Part shown: one piece after another, positions 35,126-42,475 of the stretch
How positions within the stretch are numbered: position 1 is the stretch's first letter
Layout: each line of letters begins with the position of its first letter
Assembly: GCA_964626565.1 (NCBI GenBank)
Contig: CAZVFX010000040.1
Location: 1-53,843 of the forward strand
Length of the DNA stretch: 53,843 nt
Source: CAZVFX01 sp964626565
GTDB taxonomy: Bacteria > Myxococcota_A > UBA9042 > CAIXZC01
Direction of reading: 5' to 3'
Position numbers and translations under genes: made by a program
Notes under the pieces: model-generated
Seen by the model: only the letters and a program-made list of their open reading frames with translations
Database searches by the model: none
Told to the model about the DNA's origin: nothing

Positions 35126-37237
35126 GTGAAATTGCTTCAAATCGGCAACACGCGCGGAAAGAACGGCAAGATGCTGTTCCTCTCTTTTCTGGTCATGGCC
35201 GGAGTCTTCCTGGGCTTTCAGGCCGTCGGGTTCTCCGAAGAAAGTGCAGAAGAGCAAGCCGAGACCGTGGAGAAGATCGGGGTTGAACTGAAGAACCTGT
35301 CGCTCCCGCCGGGGCTGAAAACCCTCACCGGCGTCGTGGAGGCGGAGGTGGACCGGCCCGTGAAGGTGCAAGTGCTGGTAGACGGCGAGCCCGCGGCAGG
35401 TCTGCCGGTTTCTTTTCGGCTTGTTGGCGTGCCGCCCGGTGCAAAAGGCCACTACCTGTCCGCCTATGACGAGACCACCGATGAGGAGGGGGTCGCATCC
35501 ACGTGGGTGATCCTGGGGTCCAAGTCAGGAACCTATGTTGTGGGCGCCTTTTTTGACGGCCGGGTTGCGGTGGAGCCGGTGCAGGTACCCATCAAGGCCA
35601 AAGGCGGCGGTTGGGTCATGTTCCTGCTGTTCGGTCTGCTGGGAGGATTGGGCATCTTCCTCATGGGTATGGAGCTGGCCGGAGACGGGCTGAAGGACGC
35701 GGCCGGCGACCGCATGCGGGGGTTGCTGTCTGCGCTCACCACCAACCGTTTCGCCGGTGTGACCGTCGGCGCCCTGGTCACCGCGGTGCTCCAGAGTTCC
35801 AGCGTCACCACCGTCATGCTGGTAGGGTTCGTTTCCGCAACCATGATGACGGTGGTCCAGGCCGTGGGTGTCATGATGGGAGCCAAGATCGGTACAACGA
35901 TTACGGCCCAGATCATCGCGTTCAAGGTGTCCAAATACTCGCTCATGTTCGTGGCCGCCGGCTTCATCCTGCAGATGGCCGGCCCCCGCAAGGCGGTCAA
36001 GCAGGTGGGCACCATAGTCTTGGGTTTCGGCATGATTTTCTTTGGATTGGCCGTCATGGGTGATGCGATGCGGCCGCTGAGAACTGTGGCCGAATTTACC
36101 GAACTGCTGGTGCAACTCGGCGATCAGCCGCTGCTGGGAATTCTGCTGGCAATTGCGTTTACAGCCATCGTGCAGTCCAGTTCGGCCACCATCGGTATAG
36201 TTGTCGCGCTGTGTGCTGGGGGCCTGCTTACTCTCGAAGCTGCACTGCCCCTGGCGTTTGGAGCGCACATCGGCACCTGCGCCACCGCGCTGCTCTCCTC
36301 CATCGGCAGCCCGCGGGAGGGGAAGCAACTGGCGGTTGCGCACCTGGTGTACAGCCTGGCGGGAGTGATAGTTGCTTTTCCGTTCCTGGGCTTCTTTATC
36401 GATGGGGCCCGCTGGATGTCCGATGCTATGGGCTCAGTGTCCGTGGCCAGACAACTCGCCAACGGTCACACTATTTTCACCGTGGCCAGCGCGCTGATCT
36501 TCATGCCCTTTGTTAAATATCTGGCCTGGGTGGCCACGAAAATCGTGCCTCCCGCCAAAACTGCGCCTCCCTTCGGGCCGCAGTTCCTGTCCGAAAACTC
36601 CCTGGCTGTCCCCGTTCTGGCGCTGGAGCAGGCCCACCGGGAGATCTTGCGCATGACCGCCATTGTGCGGGAGCAATTTGGGCGGTCCATGGAGGTGCTG
36701 GCCAACCCCGATGAGGAAGCGGTTGAGGCGATTATCGCGGAGGACGACAAAGTCGACATTCTGGAGAAGTCGATCCGCCCGTTCCTGGCGAAAGTGGCTC
36801 AATCTCGCCTGGAGCCCGACGAATCGGCCAAGGAGCACGCTTTCATCTATATGGTTCAGGACCTGGAAGGGATCGGCGACGTGCTCAGCAAGGAGATCGC
36901 TCCTGCAGCCGGTAAGCTGGCCCTGAAAGGGCGGGCGTTTTCCGAGGAAGGGTTGGTGGAACTTCAGCAGTACGGATCCAAGATCATGGATAAGTTTGAC
37001 CGTGTTTCCCGGGCCGTGGAGGCGTTCGACCGGGCGCTGGCCGAGCAAACGATCCAATTGGGGTTTAAGGAGCGAGTGCTGGAGAGAAAGCTGAGGGAAG
37101 CCCACCTGGAGCGCCTCCATCACGAGAAACCGGAGACGGTGGAGACCAGTGCTTTGCATCTTAGCGTGCTTAACAACCTGACCGCGATCAGCAATCGCCT
37201 GGAAGCGATTGCCCGCACTCTGCTAGTGGAGTTGTAG
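35126..37237 (+). CDS. Na/phosphate cotransporter with N-terminal exported domain and C-terminal PhoU-like domain
   Basis: 703 residues from GTG 35126, set by GGAGGG 8 nt upstream; GTG 35108 is the alternative. A first hydrophobic segment (LFLSFLVMAGVFLGFQAVGF) is followed by about 120 residues of beta-sandwich-like sequence (VQVLVDGEPAAGLPVSF), unusual for this family. Then the NptA/PhoU-type Na/Pi cotransporter core, with its two inverted halves each marked by QSSS (VLQSSSVTTVML about residue 225, VQSSSATIGIVV about residue 355) and with MMGAKIGTTIT and FGAHIGTC. The last 200 residues are helical and charged (EDDKVDILEKSIRPF, YMVQDLEGIGD), matching the PhoU-like domain. Probably imports or exports phosphate with Na. 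Two bases separate it from the cyclic-nucleotide-binding gene. Confidence 0.9.
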   Translation: MKLLQIGNTRGKNGKMLFLSFLVMAGVFLGFQAVGFSEESAEEQAETVEKIGVELKNLSLPPGLKTLTGVVEAEVDRPVKVQVLVDGEPAAGLPVSFRLVGVPPGAKGHYLSAYDETTDEEGVASTWVILGSKSGTYVVGAFFDGRVAVEPVQVPIKAKGGGWVMFLLFGLLGGLGIFLMGMELAGDGLKDAAGDRMRGLLSALTTNRFAGVTVGALVTAVLQSSSVTTVMLVGFVSATMMTVVQAVGVMMGAKIGTTITAQIIAFKVSKYSLMFVAAGFILQMAGPRKAVKQVGTIVLGFGMIFFGLAVMGDAMRPLRTVAEFTELLVQLGDQPLLGILLAIAFTAIVQSSSATIGIVVALCAGGLLTLEAALPLAFGAHIGTCATALLSSIGSPREGKQLAVAHLVYSLAGVIVAFPFLGFFIDGARWMSDAMGSVSVARQLANGHTIFTVASALIFMPFVKYLAWVATKIVPPAKTAPPFGPQFLSENSLAVPVLALEQAHREILRMTAIVREQFGRSMEVLANPDEEAVEAIIAEDDKVDILEKSIRPFLAKVAQSRLEPDESAKEHAFIYMVQDLEGIGDVLSKEIAPAAGKLALKGRAFSEEGLVELQQYGSKIMDKFDRVSRAVEAFDRALAEQTIQLGFKERVLERKLREAHLERLHHEKPETVETSALHLSVLNNLTAISNRLEAIARTLLVEL

Positions 37238-37239
37238 CC

Positions 37240-37695
37240 ATGGCCAAGGCCCATCCCTTGAGCAAGATCCGCCTGTTTGCAGGTCTTTCCGACGAGCAAT
37301 TGGACGCAGTAGAAGAGGCGGGAGAGCGCCGCCGCTACGAAGCCGGTGACACGCTGTTCTCAGAGGGCGAAGAGGGGACTCATGCGTATTGCCTGTTGTC
37401 GGGGCGGGTGGAGTTGAGCGTGGCCATGGCGGACCGCACCGAGCAGGTGCCGGTACACGTGGCCACCCCCGGTTCAGTGTTCGGGGAGTTCGTGCTGTTC
37501 GAACGCCGGCCCCGCTCGGCCACTGCCCGGGCTGTGCGCAGTGTGCATGTGCTTGCGGTGAGCGCCGAGGACCTGCATGCGGAGTTCGTCAAGGACCCCG
37601 CGGCCGGCTACATAGTGATGCACAACTTGTGCAATATCCTGGTGGACCGTATGCGTAAGACCACCGGTGAGTTGCGCGCCAGCTTGATGTGGTAG
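37240..37695 (+). CDS. Single-domain cyclic-nucleotide-binding protein
   Basis: 151 residues, no signal, no DNA-binding helix-turn-helix and no effector domain. The Crp/PKA-type domain is complete: LFAGLSDEQLDAVEEAGE at the start, EEGTHAYCLLSGRVEL, and the phosphate-binding cassette GSVFGEFVLFERRPRSATA at about residues 87-105, with the Glu and Arg that contact ribose and phosphate. It should bind cAMP, cGMP or another cyclic nucleotide. It starts 2 bp after the Na/Pi cotransporter, so the two are cotranscribed; a regulatory subunit for that transporter is an inference. Confidence 0.88.
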   Translation: MAKAHPLSKIRLFAGLSDEQLDAVEEAGERRRYEAGDTLFSEGEEGTHAYCLLSGRVELSVAMADRTEQVPVHVATPGSVFGEFVLFERRPRSATARAVRSVHVLAVSAEDLHAEFVKDPAAGYIVMHNLCNILVDRMRKTTGELRASLMW

Positions 37696-37764
37696 AGAGG
37701 CAGGCTTTAGCAGAAGATCATAACAGCACCCCAACCGTAAGGGCGGGGCGGAGGGGCTCACCCG

Positions 37765-38943
37765 GTGAGGCTTTACGAAGAAGACAGTTACCTGCGCTGC
37801 GTGCGTACCTGCGTGCTGGCTTGCGAGGCTGAGGGCGACCGCTTCGCGGTGCGCCTGGAGGATGAACTGCTCTACCCGGGTGGCGGCGGGCAGCCTCCTG
37901 ACAGGGGAACAGTCGGGGGCCTCGAGGTCCTTGACATGCGGGTGGACGAGGGCGGTGCTATTGCCCATCTGCTGGCCGGGGAGTTGAGTGGAGAAGTGGA
38001 GGTGGAGTTGGACTGGCCCCGCCGCTACGACTACATGCAGCAGCACACCGCTCAGCACATCATCACTTCCGTTGCACAATCGGAGTTCGACCTTCCTACG
38101 GTCGCCTACCACATCGGCGAGTCGGTGTGCGACATAGAGTTCGACACCGAACCGCTGGGCGTCGAGGCTCTGGATCAACTGGAGGCGAGGGTCAACGACC
38201 ACGTCCGCCGCATGCTCCCGGTGCGAATCGAGGAAGGTTCGGCGGACGAGGTCCGGCAGGGCCTCATCCGCTCCCGGCGCCTGCCCCGGGGCGTGGAGGG
38301 CCCGCTGCGCATCGTGACCATCGAGGGGCTCGACCGCAACACCTGCGGCGGCACCCACGTGGACACGACGGGGGAGTTGCAACTGATCAAATTTGTCGGC
38401 ACCGAGCGCCTGACCCGCTCTTTCCGGGTCTTCTACTCCTCAGGTGACCGAGTGCGAAAACTGTTTGATGAAAGGCTCTTCCGGGAAGAAGAGTTGACGC
38501 AGCTTCTCACCTGCAGCCCTCGGGATCTGGTGGGTAATGTGGCCAAGCTGCAGGCTGGCGCTCGCGCCGCGGGCAAGGCGCAGTCGCGCCTGCTGGCGCG
38601 CCTGGCCGACTCCGTCGCAGCCGGGCTGTGTGACGGGGACGGGGGGTGGGCTTTTCACCACGAGCCGAGTGGTGATCCGGGCTTCATCCGGAAGGTGGCC
38701 CTGGCGGTGCGGAAAAGCCGCGCGGACAAGCGGGTCTTGGTGACCGGCGGTGAGGGTTCCGGTCCCTTCGCCGTAGCCGGCCCGCCCGATTGGGTGGCCG
38801 AAGCCGGCCCCGCCATTGCGGAACTGCTGGAAGGTAAGGGTGGGGGAAGGGAAGGTCTGTTTCAGGGCAAGGCCGGGTCGTATCAGCGCCTCGCCGAGGC
38901 GCAAGCCATGGTTGAGCATCAACAACCGATAATTGAAATTTGA
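37765..38943 (+). CDS. AlaX-type alanyl-tRNA editing protein (long form with DHHA1-like C-terminus)
   Basis: 392 residues from GTG 37765 (GGAGGGG 8 nt upstream). It has the AlaRS editing-domain zinc motifs: HTAQH with His94 and His98, and CGGTH with Cys194 and His198. LLYPGGGGQPPDRG near residue 36 is the conserved AlaRS/AlaX beta-strand motif. The C-terminal third (LQAGARAAGKAQSRLL, then GEGSGPFAV) resembles the DHHA1 domain. There is no aminoacylation domain, so it is a trans-editing factor that hydrolyses Ser- or Gly-mischarged tRNA-Ala. Cytoplasmic. The last codons and the stop lie inside a heptamer repeat (see 38929), so the natural C-terminus may vary. Confidence 0.9.
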   Translation: MRLYEEDSYLRCVRTCVLACEAEGDRFAVRLEDELLYPGGGGQPPDRGTVGGLEVLDMRVDEGGAIAHLLAGELSGEVEVELDWPRRYDYMQQHTAQHIITSVAQSEFDLPTVAYHIGESVCDIEFDTEPLGVEALDQLEARVNDHVRRMLPVRIEEGSADEVRQGLIRSRRLPRGVEGPLRIVTIEGLDRNTCGGTHVDTTGELQLIKFVGTERLTRSFRVFYSSGDRVRKLFDERLFREEELTQLLTCSPRDLVGNVAKLQAGARAAGKAQSRLLARLADSVAAGLCDGDGGWAFHHEPSGDPGFIRKVALAVRKSRADKRVLVTGGEGSGPFAVAGPPDWVAEAGPAIAELLEGKGGGREGLFQGKAGSYQRLAEAQAMVEHQQPIIEI

Positions 38944-38970
38944 GGATTGAGAATTGATAATTGAGAATTG
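38929..38970. repeat. Six tandem AT-rich heptamers spanning a stop codon
   Basis: Consecutive 7-mers ATAATTG, AAATTTG, AGGATTG, AGAATTG, ATAATTG, AGAATTG, consensus A-D-R-ATTG. They cover the last coding codons and the TGA (38941-38943) of the editing protein and most of the 32-bp gap to the convergent gene. AT content is far above the surroundings. Since 7 is not a multiple of 3, a copy-number change upstream of the stop would alter the frame. Confidence 0.85.
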
Positions 38971-38975
38971 CTTCT

Positions 38976-39872
38976 CTAACACCCGCAGCCGCAGCTTCCG
39001 AGGCAGGAGCAATACAGGTCCCACAGTTGTTCCGATTCGATCCAGCCGGGATTCCACGGTTCGCACGCGTTCATGCAGTCGGGGCCGCACTCCTGCTCGC
39101 CGCCGTTGGATTCTTCGGCCACAACGTCTTCACAGTATTCTTCGCATTCTTCCTGCGTGGGGTTCTCCACCCACTCCGCCATGTCGCCGTTGAGGGTCAT
39201 GTAGCCGTCTTCCAGGCACTCTTCGACGCAACTCTCGGTCTCGTCCGCGACCTTCCAGCCGCCGTTGAACTGCCCTTTTCCGCCCGCGGGCCCCACGGTG
39301 TATTTACCAGCCAGGACCCCTCCGGGTTTGCCTGAGGCATCGGTCCATTCGCCCTTGAAGATCCCTGCTTCAACGATACCCGGCTTTGTCGCCTTGGCGG
39401 GTGTGTACGTGCCTTTGATCATCCCCTTGAACTCATTGTCCAGACCGATGAACTTCCCGAAGAACACTCGCTTGCCGCCTTTGTTTACTCCCCAGATGCC
39501 GGCCAGCTTGCCCGACGTTTTGCCCTTCTTGCTGATCCAGTTGCCGGCGAAAACTCCTCCCTTGGGGCCTTTTCGTTTCCACGCACCTTTGATGATGCCT
39601 AAGGGGCAGGAGCCAAGGCCGCACAGTACGGGGGTTTCCCAGTCGTCTTCGGACGTAACGCCGTCCGAGTCGTCCTCACCCGCGTCTTCCAGAATCGCGT
39701 CCAGGCCGCCGTCGGTCGGAGTGAACCCGCCGCCGGACTTGTCCAGGGCGTACTGCTCAGATTGCAGCTCGTCTTCCGTCATGTTGATGTCGTTGTTTTC
39801 AGGCTCGCATCCAGCGGCCAGGCCTAGAATTGCAACTAAGATGATGGTCGATATTGTCAGGTTCCTAATCAT
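38976..39872 (-). CDS. Lipoprotein with Gly/Lys/Trp repeats and Cys-rich C-terminus
   Basis: 298 residues from ATG 39872 (CCGGAGGAAG upstream). Signal ILVAILGLAAGC-EPE and an acidic linker. The central half has short repeats of the form G-x-F/W-x-G-x-W/Y-x(n)-GKxxG (IIKGAWKRKGPKGG, VFAGNWISKKGKTSG, KLAGIWGVNKGGK, MIKGTYTPAKATK, IFKGEWTDASGKPGG), probably beta-hairpins somewhat like MORN repeats. The C-terminal 90 residues have a dense Cys cluster ending CSCLGSCGCGC. Family not recognised by name. The same-strand gene 39990-41384 lies upstream with a 117-bp gap. Confidence 0.8.
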   Translation of the reverse strand: MIRNLTISTIILVAILGLAAGCEPENNDINMTEDELQSEQYALDKSGGGFTPTDGGLDAILEDAGEDDSDGVTSEDDWETPVLCGLGSCPLGIIKGAWKRKGPKGGVFAGNWISKKGKTSGKLAGIWGVNKGGKRVFFGKFIGLDNEFKGMIKGTYTPAKATKPGIVEAGIFKGEWTDASGKPGGVLAGKYTVGPAGGKGQFNGGWKVADETESCVEECLEDGYMTLNGDMAEWVENPTQEECEEYCEDVVAEESNGGEQECGPDCMNACEPWNPGWIESEQLWDLYCSCLGSCGCGC

Positions 39873-39989
39873 TTTCTTCCTCCGGTGGTTTTCAATTGGT
39901 CGCTCGTGCAACCTGACAGATGTAAACCGTCGGAAATCGAAAAGGTTTCGCGGTGGGTGCTTCAGCCGGGGTCGAGAGGGGCCTTGAGT

Positions 39990-41384
39990 CTACTCCTCGT
40001 AATAGGAAATCCCGTGAGGATCGGAGCCGGGGGCGGGGAAGGAACCCAGCACCTGGCCGGCCGAGTTGAGCCGCACCACCATCTGAGTGGCGCGGTCGAT
40101 GACCCAGAAGGAGCCCGCCGGCCCCATGGCCAGGCCCCGCGGTTCGTCAATGGGGCATGAGAGCGAGCTTTGAAAGCTGGACCCGATCCAGTGCTCAATG
40201 GTGTTGGTTTCGTAGTTGGTGGCCCACCTCTCACTGCCGGAGTCACCTACCGCGTCCACGCCCCAGTAGCCTTCCTGAAACCCATCCAGCCAGTACGAGG
40301 TTTTGAAAACTCCGAAGCCGGTTTCCACGTAGTTACCGTACACGCCGTGGATCTTGTTGGAGTTGATGGTTGCCTCGAACAGAACATCCCATTCCGGCGA
40401 CTCGCGGAGAGCGTAGGAAAGGCCTCGCACCTCTCCGGGCATCAGGTCGCCACTGATCTGGTTCGGGATGCTGGCCAGCACCTCGCCGGTAAGCAGGTCC
40501 AGCTTGTAGAACGTGTCTATGTCTCCGGAGCCTACAACCCAGCAAGAAAGGGGGGTGCGCAGGTCGTGGGTCACACCTTTGACCTGGCTCACCGGCGATG
40601 CGAATGCGTCCAGTATTTCACCGAGTGTATCGAGTCGAAAGATCTGGTCGGTGCCAGGGTCTGAAACCAGCAGATTGGGTTGAATTCCACAGATGAACTG
40701 TTGGCACTGGTTGCCCGGCGGGCAGGATCCGCAACTGCCGCCGCAGCCATCGTCTCCGCACTCCTTTCCGTCGCAACTGGGCGCCCACTGATCCAACGGG
40801 GCGCAATCTTCTGGGTCGGGCAGGCCGTCATCGTCGGAATCGGCGTCACAAAAATTGAGCCGGCCGTCGGCATCGTGGTCCGCGGTGCCTGCCCCTCCTA
40901 CCTTCTCCATGATCACTGCCACGATGAACGAGAAATCCACGGTTGTCACCGCACCGTCGCAGTCGAGGTCTGCGCCCGCCTTCCAGGTGCCGCCCAGGCA
41001 GTTGTCAGTCTCGGGTATCTCCTCGTCGCAGGAGCCGGGAGGGGCGGGGCTCAGGAGCACATCCGGGTGAAGGCAGGCGGGTACGCAGGTGGGTGCGCCG
41101 TCGAAACCCGGCCGGCACAACGAGTCAGCACCCAACAGCGCCACGCACTCACCGTCTTCTACGCACGGGGCGGGTGAAAACTCCTCCCACCCCTTTGTGT
41201 AGTCGAAGATCAGGGTCATGCACTGCAGGTCCACCACGTCCACAACGCCATTGAGGTCCAGGTCCCCATCCGGTGCGGTATACGGCACCGGACCTGTCAG
41301 GCACACAATGATAGCGACGAGCGCAGAGAGCCTGGACAGGCTGCCGAGTTCGCAGTTCTCCGCACTTCTGGGAGCTTTGTTCAT
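39990..41384 (-). CDS. Secreted protein with dockerin-like Ca repeats and a C-terminal propeller
   Basis: 464 residues. The GGAGG is 10 nt from the ATG. The N-terminus has one hydrophobic segment (LSALVAIIVCLTGPVPYTA). Then two dockerin type I-like Ca loops, DLDLNGVVDVVDLQCM and DLDCDGAVTTVDFSFIV, followed by a DHDADGRLNFCDADSDDDG loop and a Cys-rich GDDGCGGSCGSCPPGNQC. The second half (PNLLVSDPGTDQIFRLDTLG ... GPAGSFWVIDRATQMVVRLN) reads as NHL/6-bladed propeller strands ending in a Pro-His-Gly stretch. No cohesin or cellulase is nearby, so a cellulosomal role is not supported. Secreted binding protein inferred. Confidence 0.8.
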   Translation of the reverse strand: MNKAPRSAENCELGSLSRLSALVAIIVCLTGPVPYTAPDGDLDLNGVVDVVDLQCMTLIFDYTKGWEEFSPAPCVEDGECVALLGADSLCRPGFDGAPTCVPACLHPDVLLSPAPPGSCDEEIPETDNCLGGTWKAGADLDCDGAVTTVDFSFIVAVIMEKVGGAGTADHDADGRLNFCDADSDDDGLPDPEDCAPLDQWAPSCDGKECGDDGCGGSCGSCPPGNQCQQFICGIQPNLLVSDPGTDQIFRLDTLGEILDAFASPVSQVKGVTHDLRTPLSCWVVGSGDIDTFYKLDLLTGEVLASIPNQISGDLMPGEVRGLSYALRESPEWDVLFEATINSNKIHGVYGNYVETGFGVFKTSYWLDGFQEGYWGVDAVGDSGSERWATNYETNTIEHWIGSSFQSSLSCPIDEPRGLAMGPAGSFWVIDRATQMVVRLNSAGQVLGSFPAPGSDPHGISYYEE

Positions 41385-41479
41385 GGGCCCGAAACCTCCA
41401 CTTTTCAGACCGTACGGCCCAGTATGCCATAGGAAGCAGCAGAGTTTCTATCTGTTTTCTCGGGAGTCAGAAAGGCTGG

Positions 41480-42271
41480 TCAGCATTCCTTCATTTCTTC
41501 GGTCGGCTCGAACGCGTTGATGAAGGCTCCGAACGGGTCGCAGAAGAGGAAGAAGGAGCCCACGTTGGGGATCGTCTGGGGCTCCATCACGATGTTGGCT
41601 CCCAGCTCTTTCGCCTTGTTGAGCGTTTCCGACAAGCTGTCCACGTAAACGTGAGCCAGCCACATGGTGGGGCCCCGATGGGTGGGCGGGGCCTGCATCA
41701 GCCCGGCCACCTGCATCCCTTCCACCGAGAAGATGTAGTAGTCGAAGCCACCGCCCATGTCGGTCTTTTCGGAGTTCCACCCGAAAACCTCGGTGTAGAA
41801 TGCTGCGGAAGCCTCGGGGTCTGTGCTCACCAGTTCGTTCCAACACACGCTGAGTTCAGGGGGCCGGTAGTCCGGAGCAACCGAGAACGGCTTCACCGCC
41901 TGGAAGCCGCTGGCCACGCCGCCGGAAGGGTCCTGAAAACTCACAGCCTTGCCGACTTCGGGGATGTCGATGATGGGGCTGAGCAGTTTGCCCCCGTTGT
42001 TCTCCACCCTCGCCGCGGTCTCTTCGATGTTCTCCACCTGCACATAGCCCTGCCAGTGCGGCGGCACTTCAGGAGCGGGCGGATTCATGAAGCCGCCCAT
42101 GGTTTGCCCTCCCGCCTTGAACATGGTGTAGGTGCCCTGGTCGCCCATGTCCCAACCTTCCGTTTCCCAACCGAACAGGTCGGTATAGAACTTGATCGCC
42201 TTTTCCTGGTCGGCCGCGATGAGGTCGTGCCACACAAATCTTCCAAACGTCACGGTCTTTTCTTCGCTCAT
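41480..42271 (-). CDS. Tandem VOC (glyoxalase/bleomycin-resistance fold) protein
   Basis: 263 residues, cytoplasmic, GAGGAGGA ribosome binding site. Two VOC halves: residues about 8-125 (FVWHDLIAADQEKAIKFYTD, LFGWE, QDPSGG) and 137-258 (VCWNELVSTDPEASAAFYTE, VFGWN, CDPFGAFINAFE). Each half carries the His/Glu-type strands of this fold. Relatives of this double-domain type resemble hydroxylase-associated CFP-30-like proteins; a specific reaction cannot be assigned. It is transcribed alone from a good promoter and diverges from the thioredoxin/PEGA/FGE gene. Confidence 0.9.
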   Translation of the reverse strand: MSEEKTVTFGRFVWHDLIAADQEKAIKFYTDLFGWETEGWDMGDQGTYTMFKAGGQTMGGFMNPPAPEVPPHWQGYVQVENIEETAARVENNGGKLLSPIIDIPEVGKAVSFQDPSGGVASGFQAVKPFSVAPDYRPPELSVCWNELVSTDPEASAAFYTEVFGWNSEKTDMGGGFDYYIFSVEGMQVAGLMQAPPTHRGPTMWLAHVYVDSLSETLNKAKELGANIVMEPQTIPNVGSFFLFCDPFGAFINAFEPTEEMKEC

Positions 42272-42340
42272 GGTGAATCCTCCTCAAGGTATGTTCTTCA
42301 GTTCTTTTGCATCGAGTTCTGCGCCGTTTCCGGCTCGACT

Positions 42341-42369
42341 ATTCTAAGAACCGTGGGCGTTTTCTTCAA
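42341..42369 (-). promoter_or_regulatory. Sigma-70-like promoter for the VOC gene
   Basis: Reading leftwards: TTGAAG (42369-42364), 17 bp, TAGAAT (42346-42341, 5/6). Predicted start near 42334 gives a leader of about 62 nt. The 204-bp divergent region has no gene; TGCGG-TTCC-CCGCA at 42421-42434 is a possible operator for the rightward gene. Confidence 0.6.
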
Positions 42370-42475
42370 GCCGAGTTTCGGGAGCGTCGGTTCAGGGAGT
42401 GACAAGCCGCTTCCTTTACATGCGGTTCCCCGCATTGTATGACGAGGGTGGGACTGAAGGAACGAGGAAGTGGAT

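Noticed and set aside
39990..41384. Cellulosome component
   Set aside because: Dockerin-like loops are present, but no cohesin, cellulase or scaffoldin is near, so only the loop type is reported.
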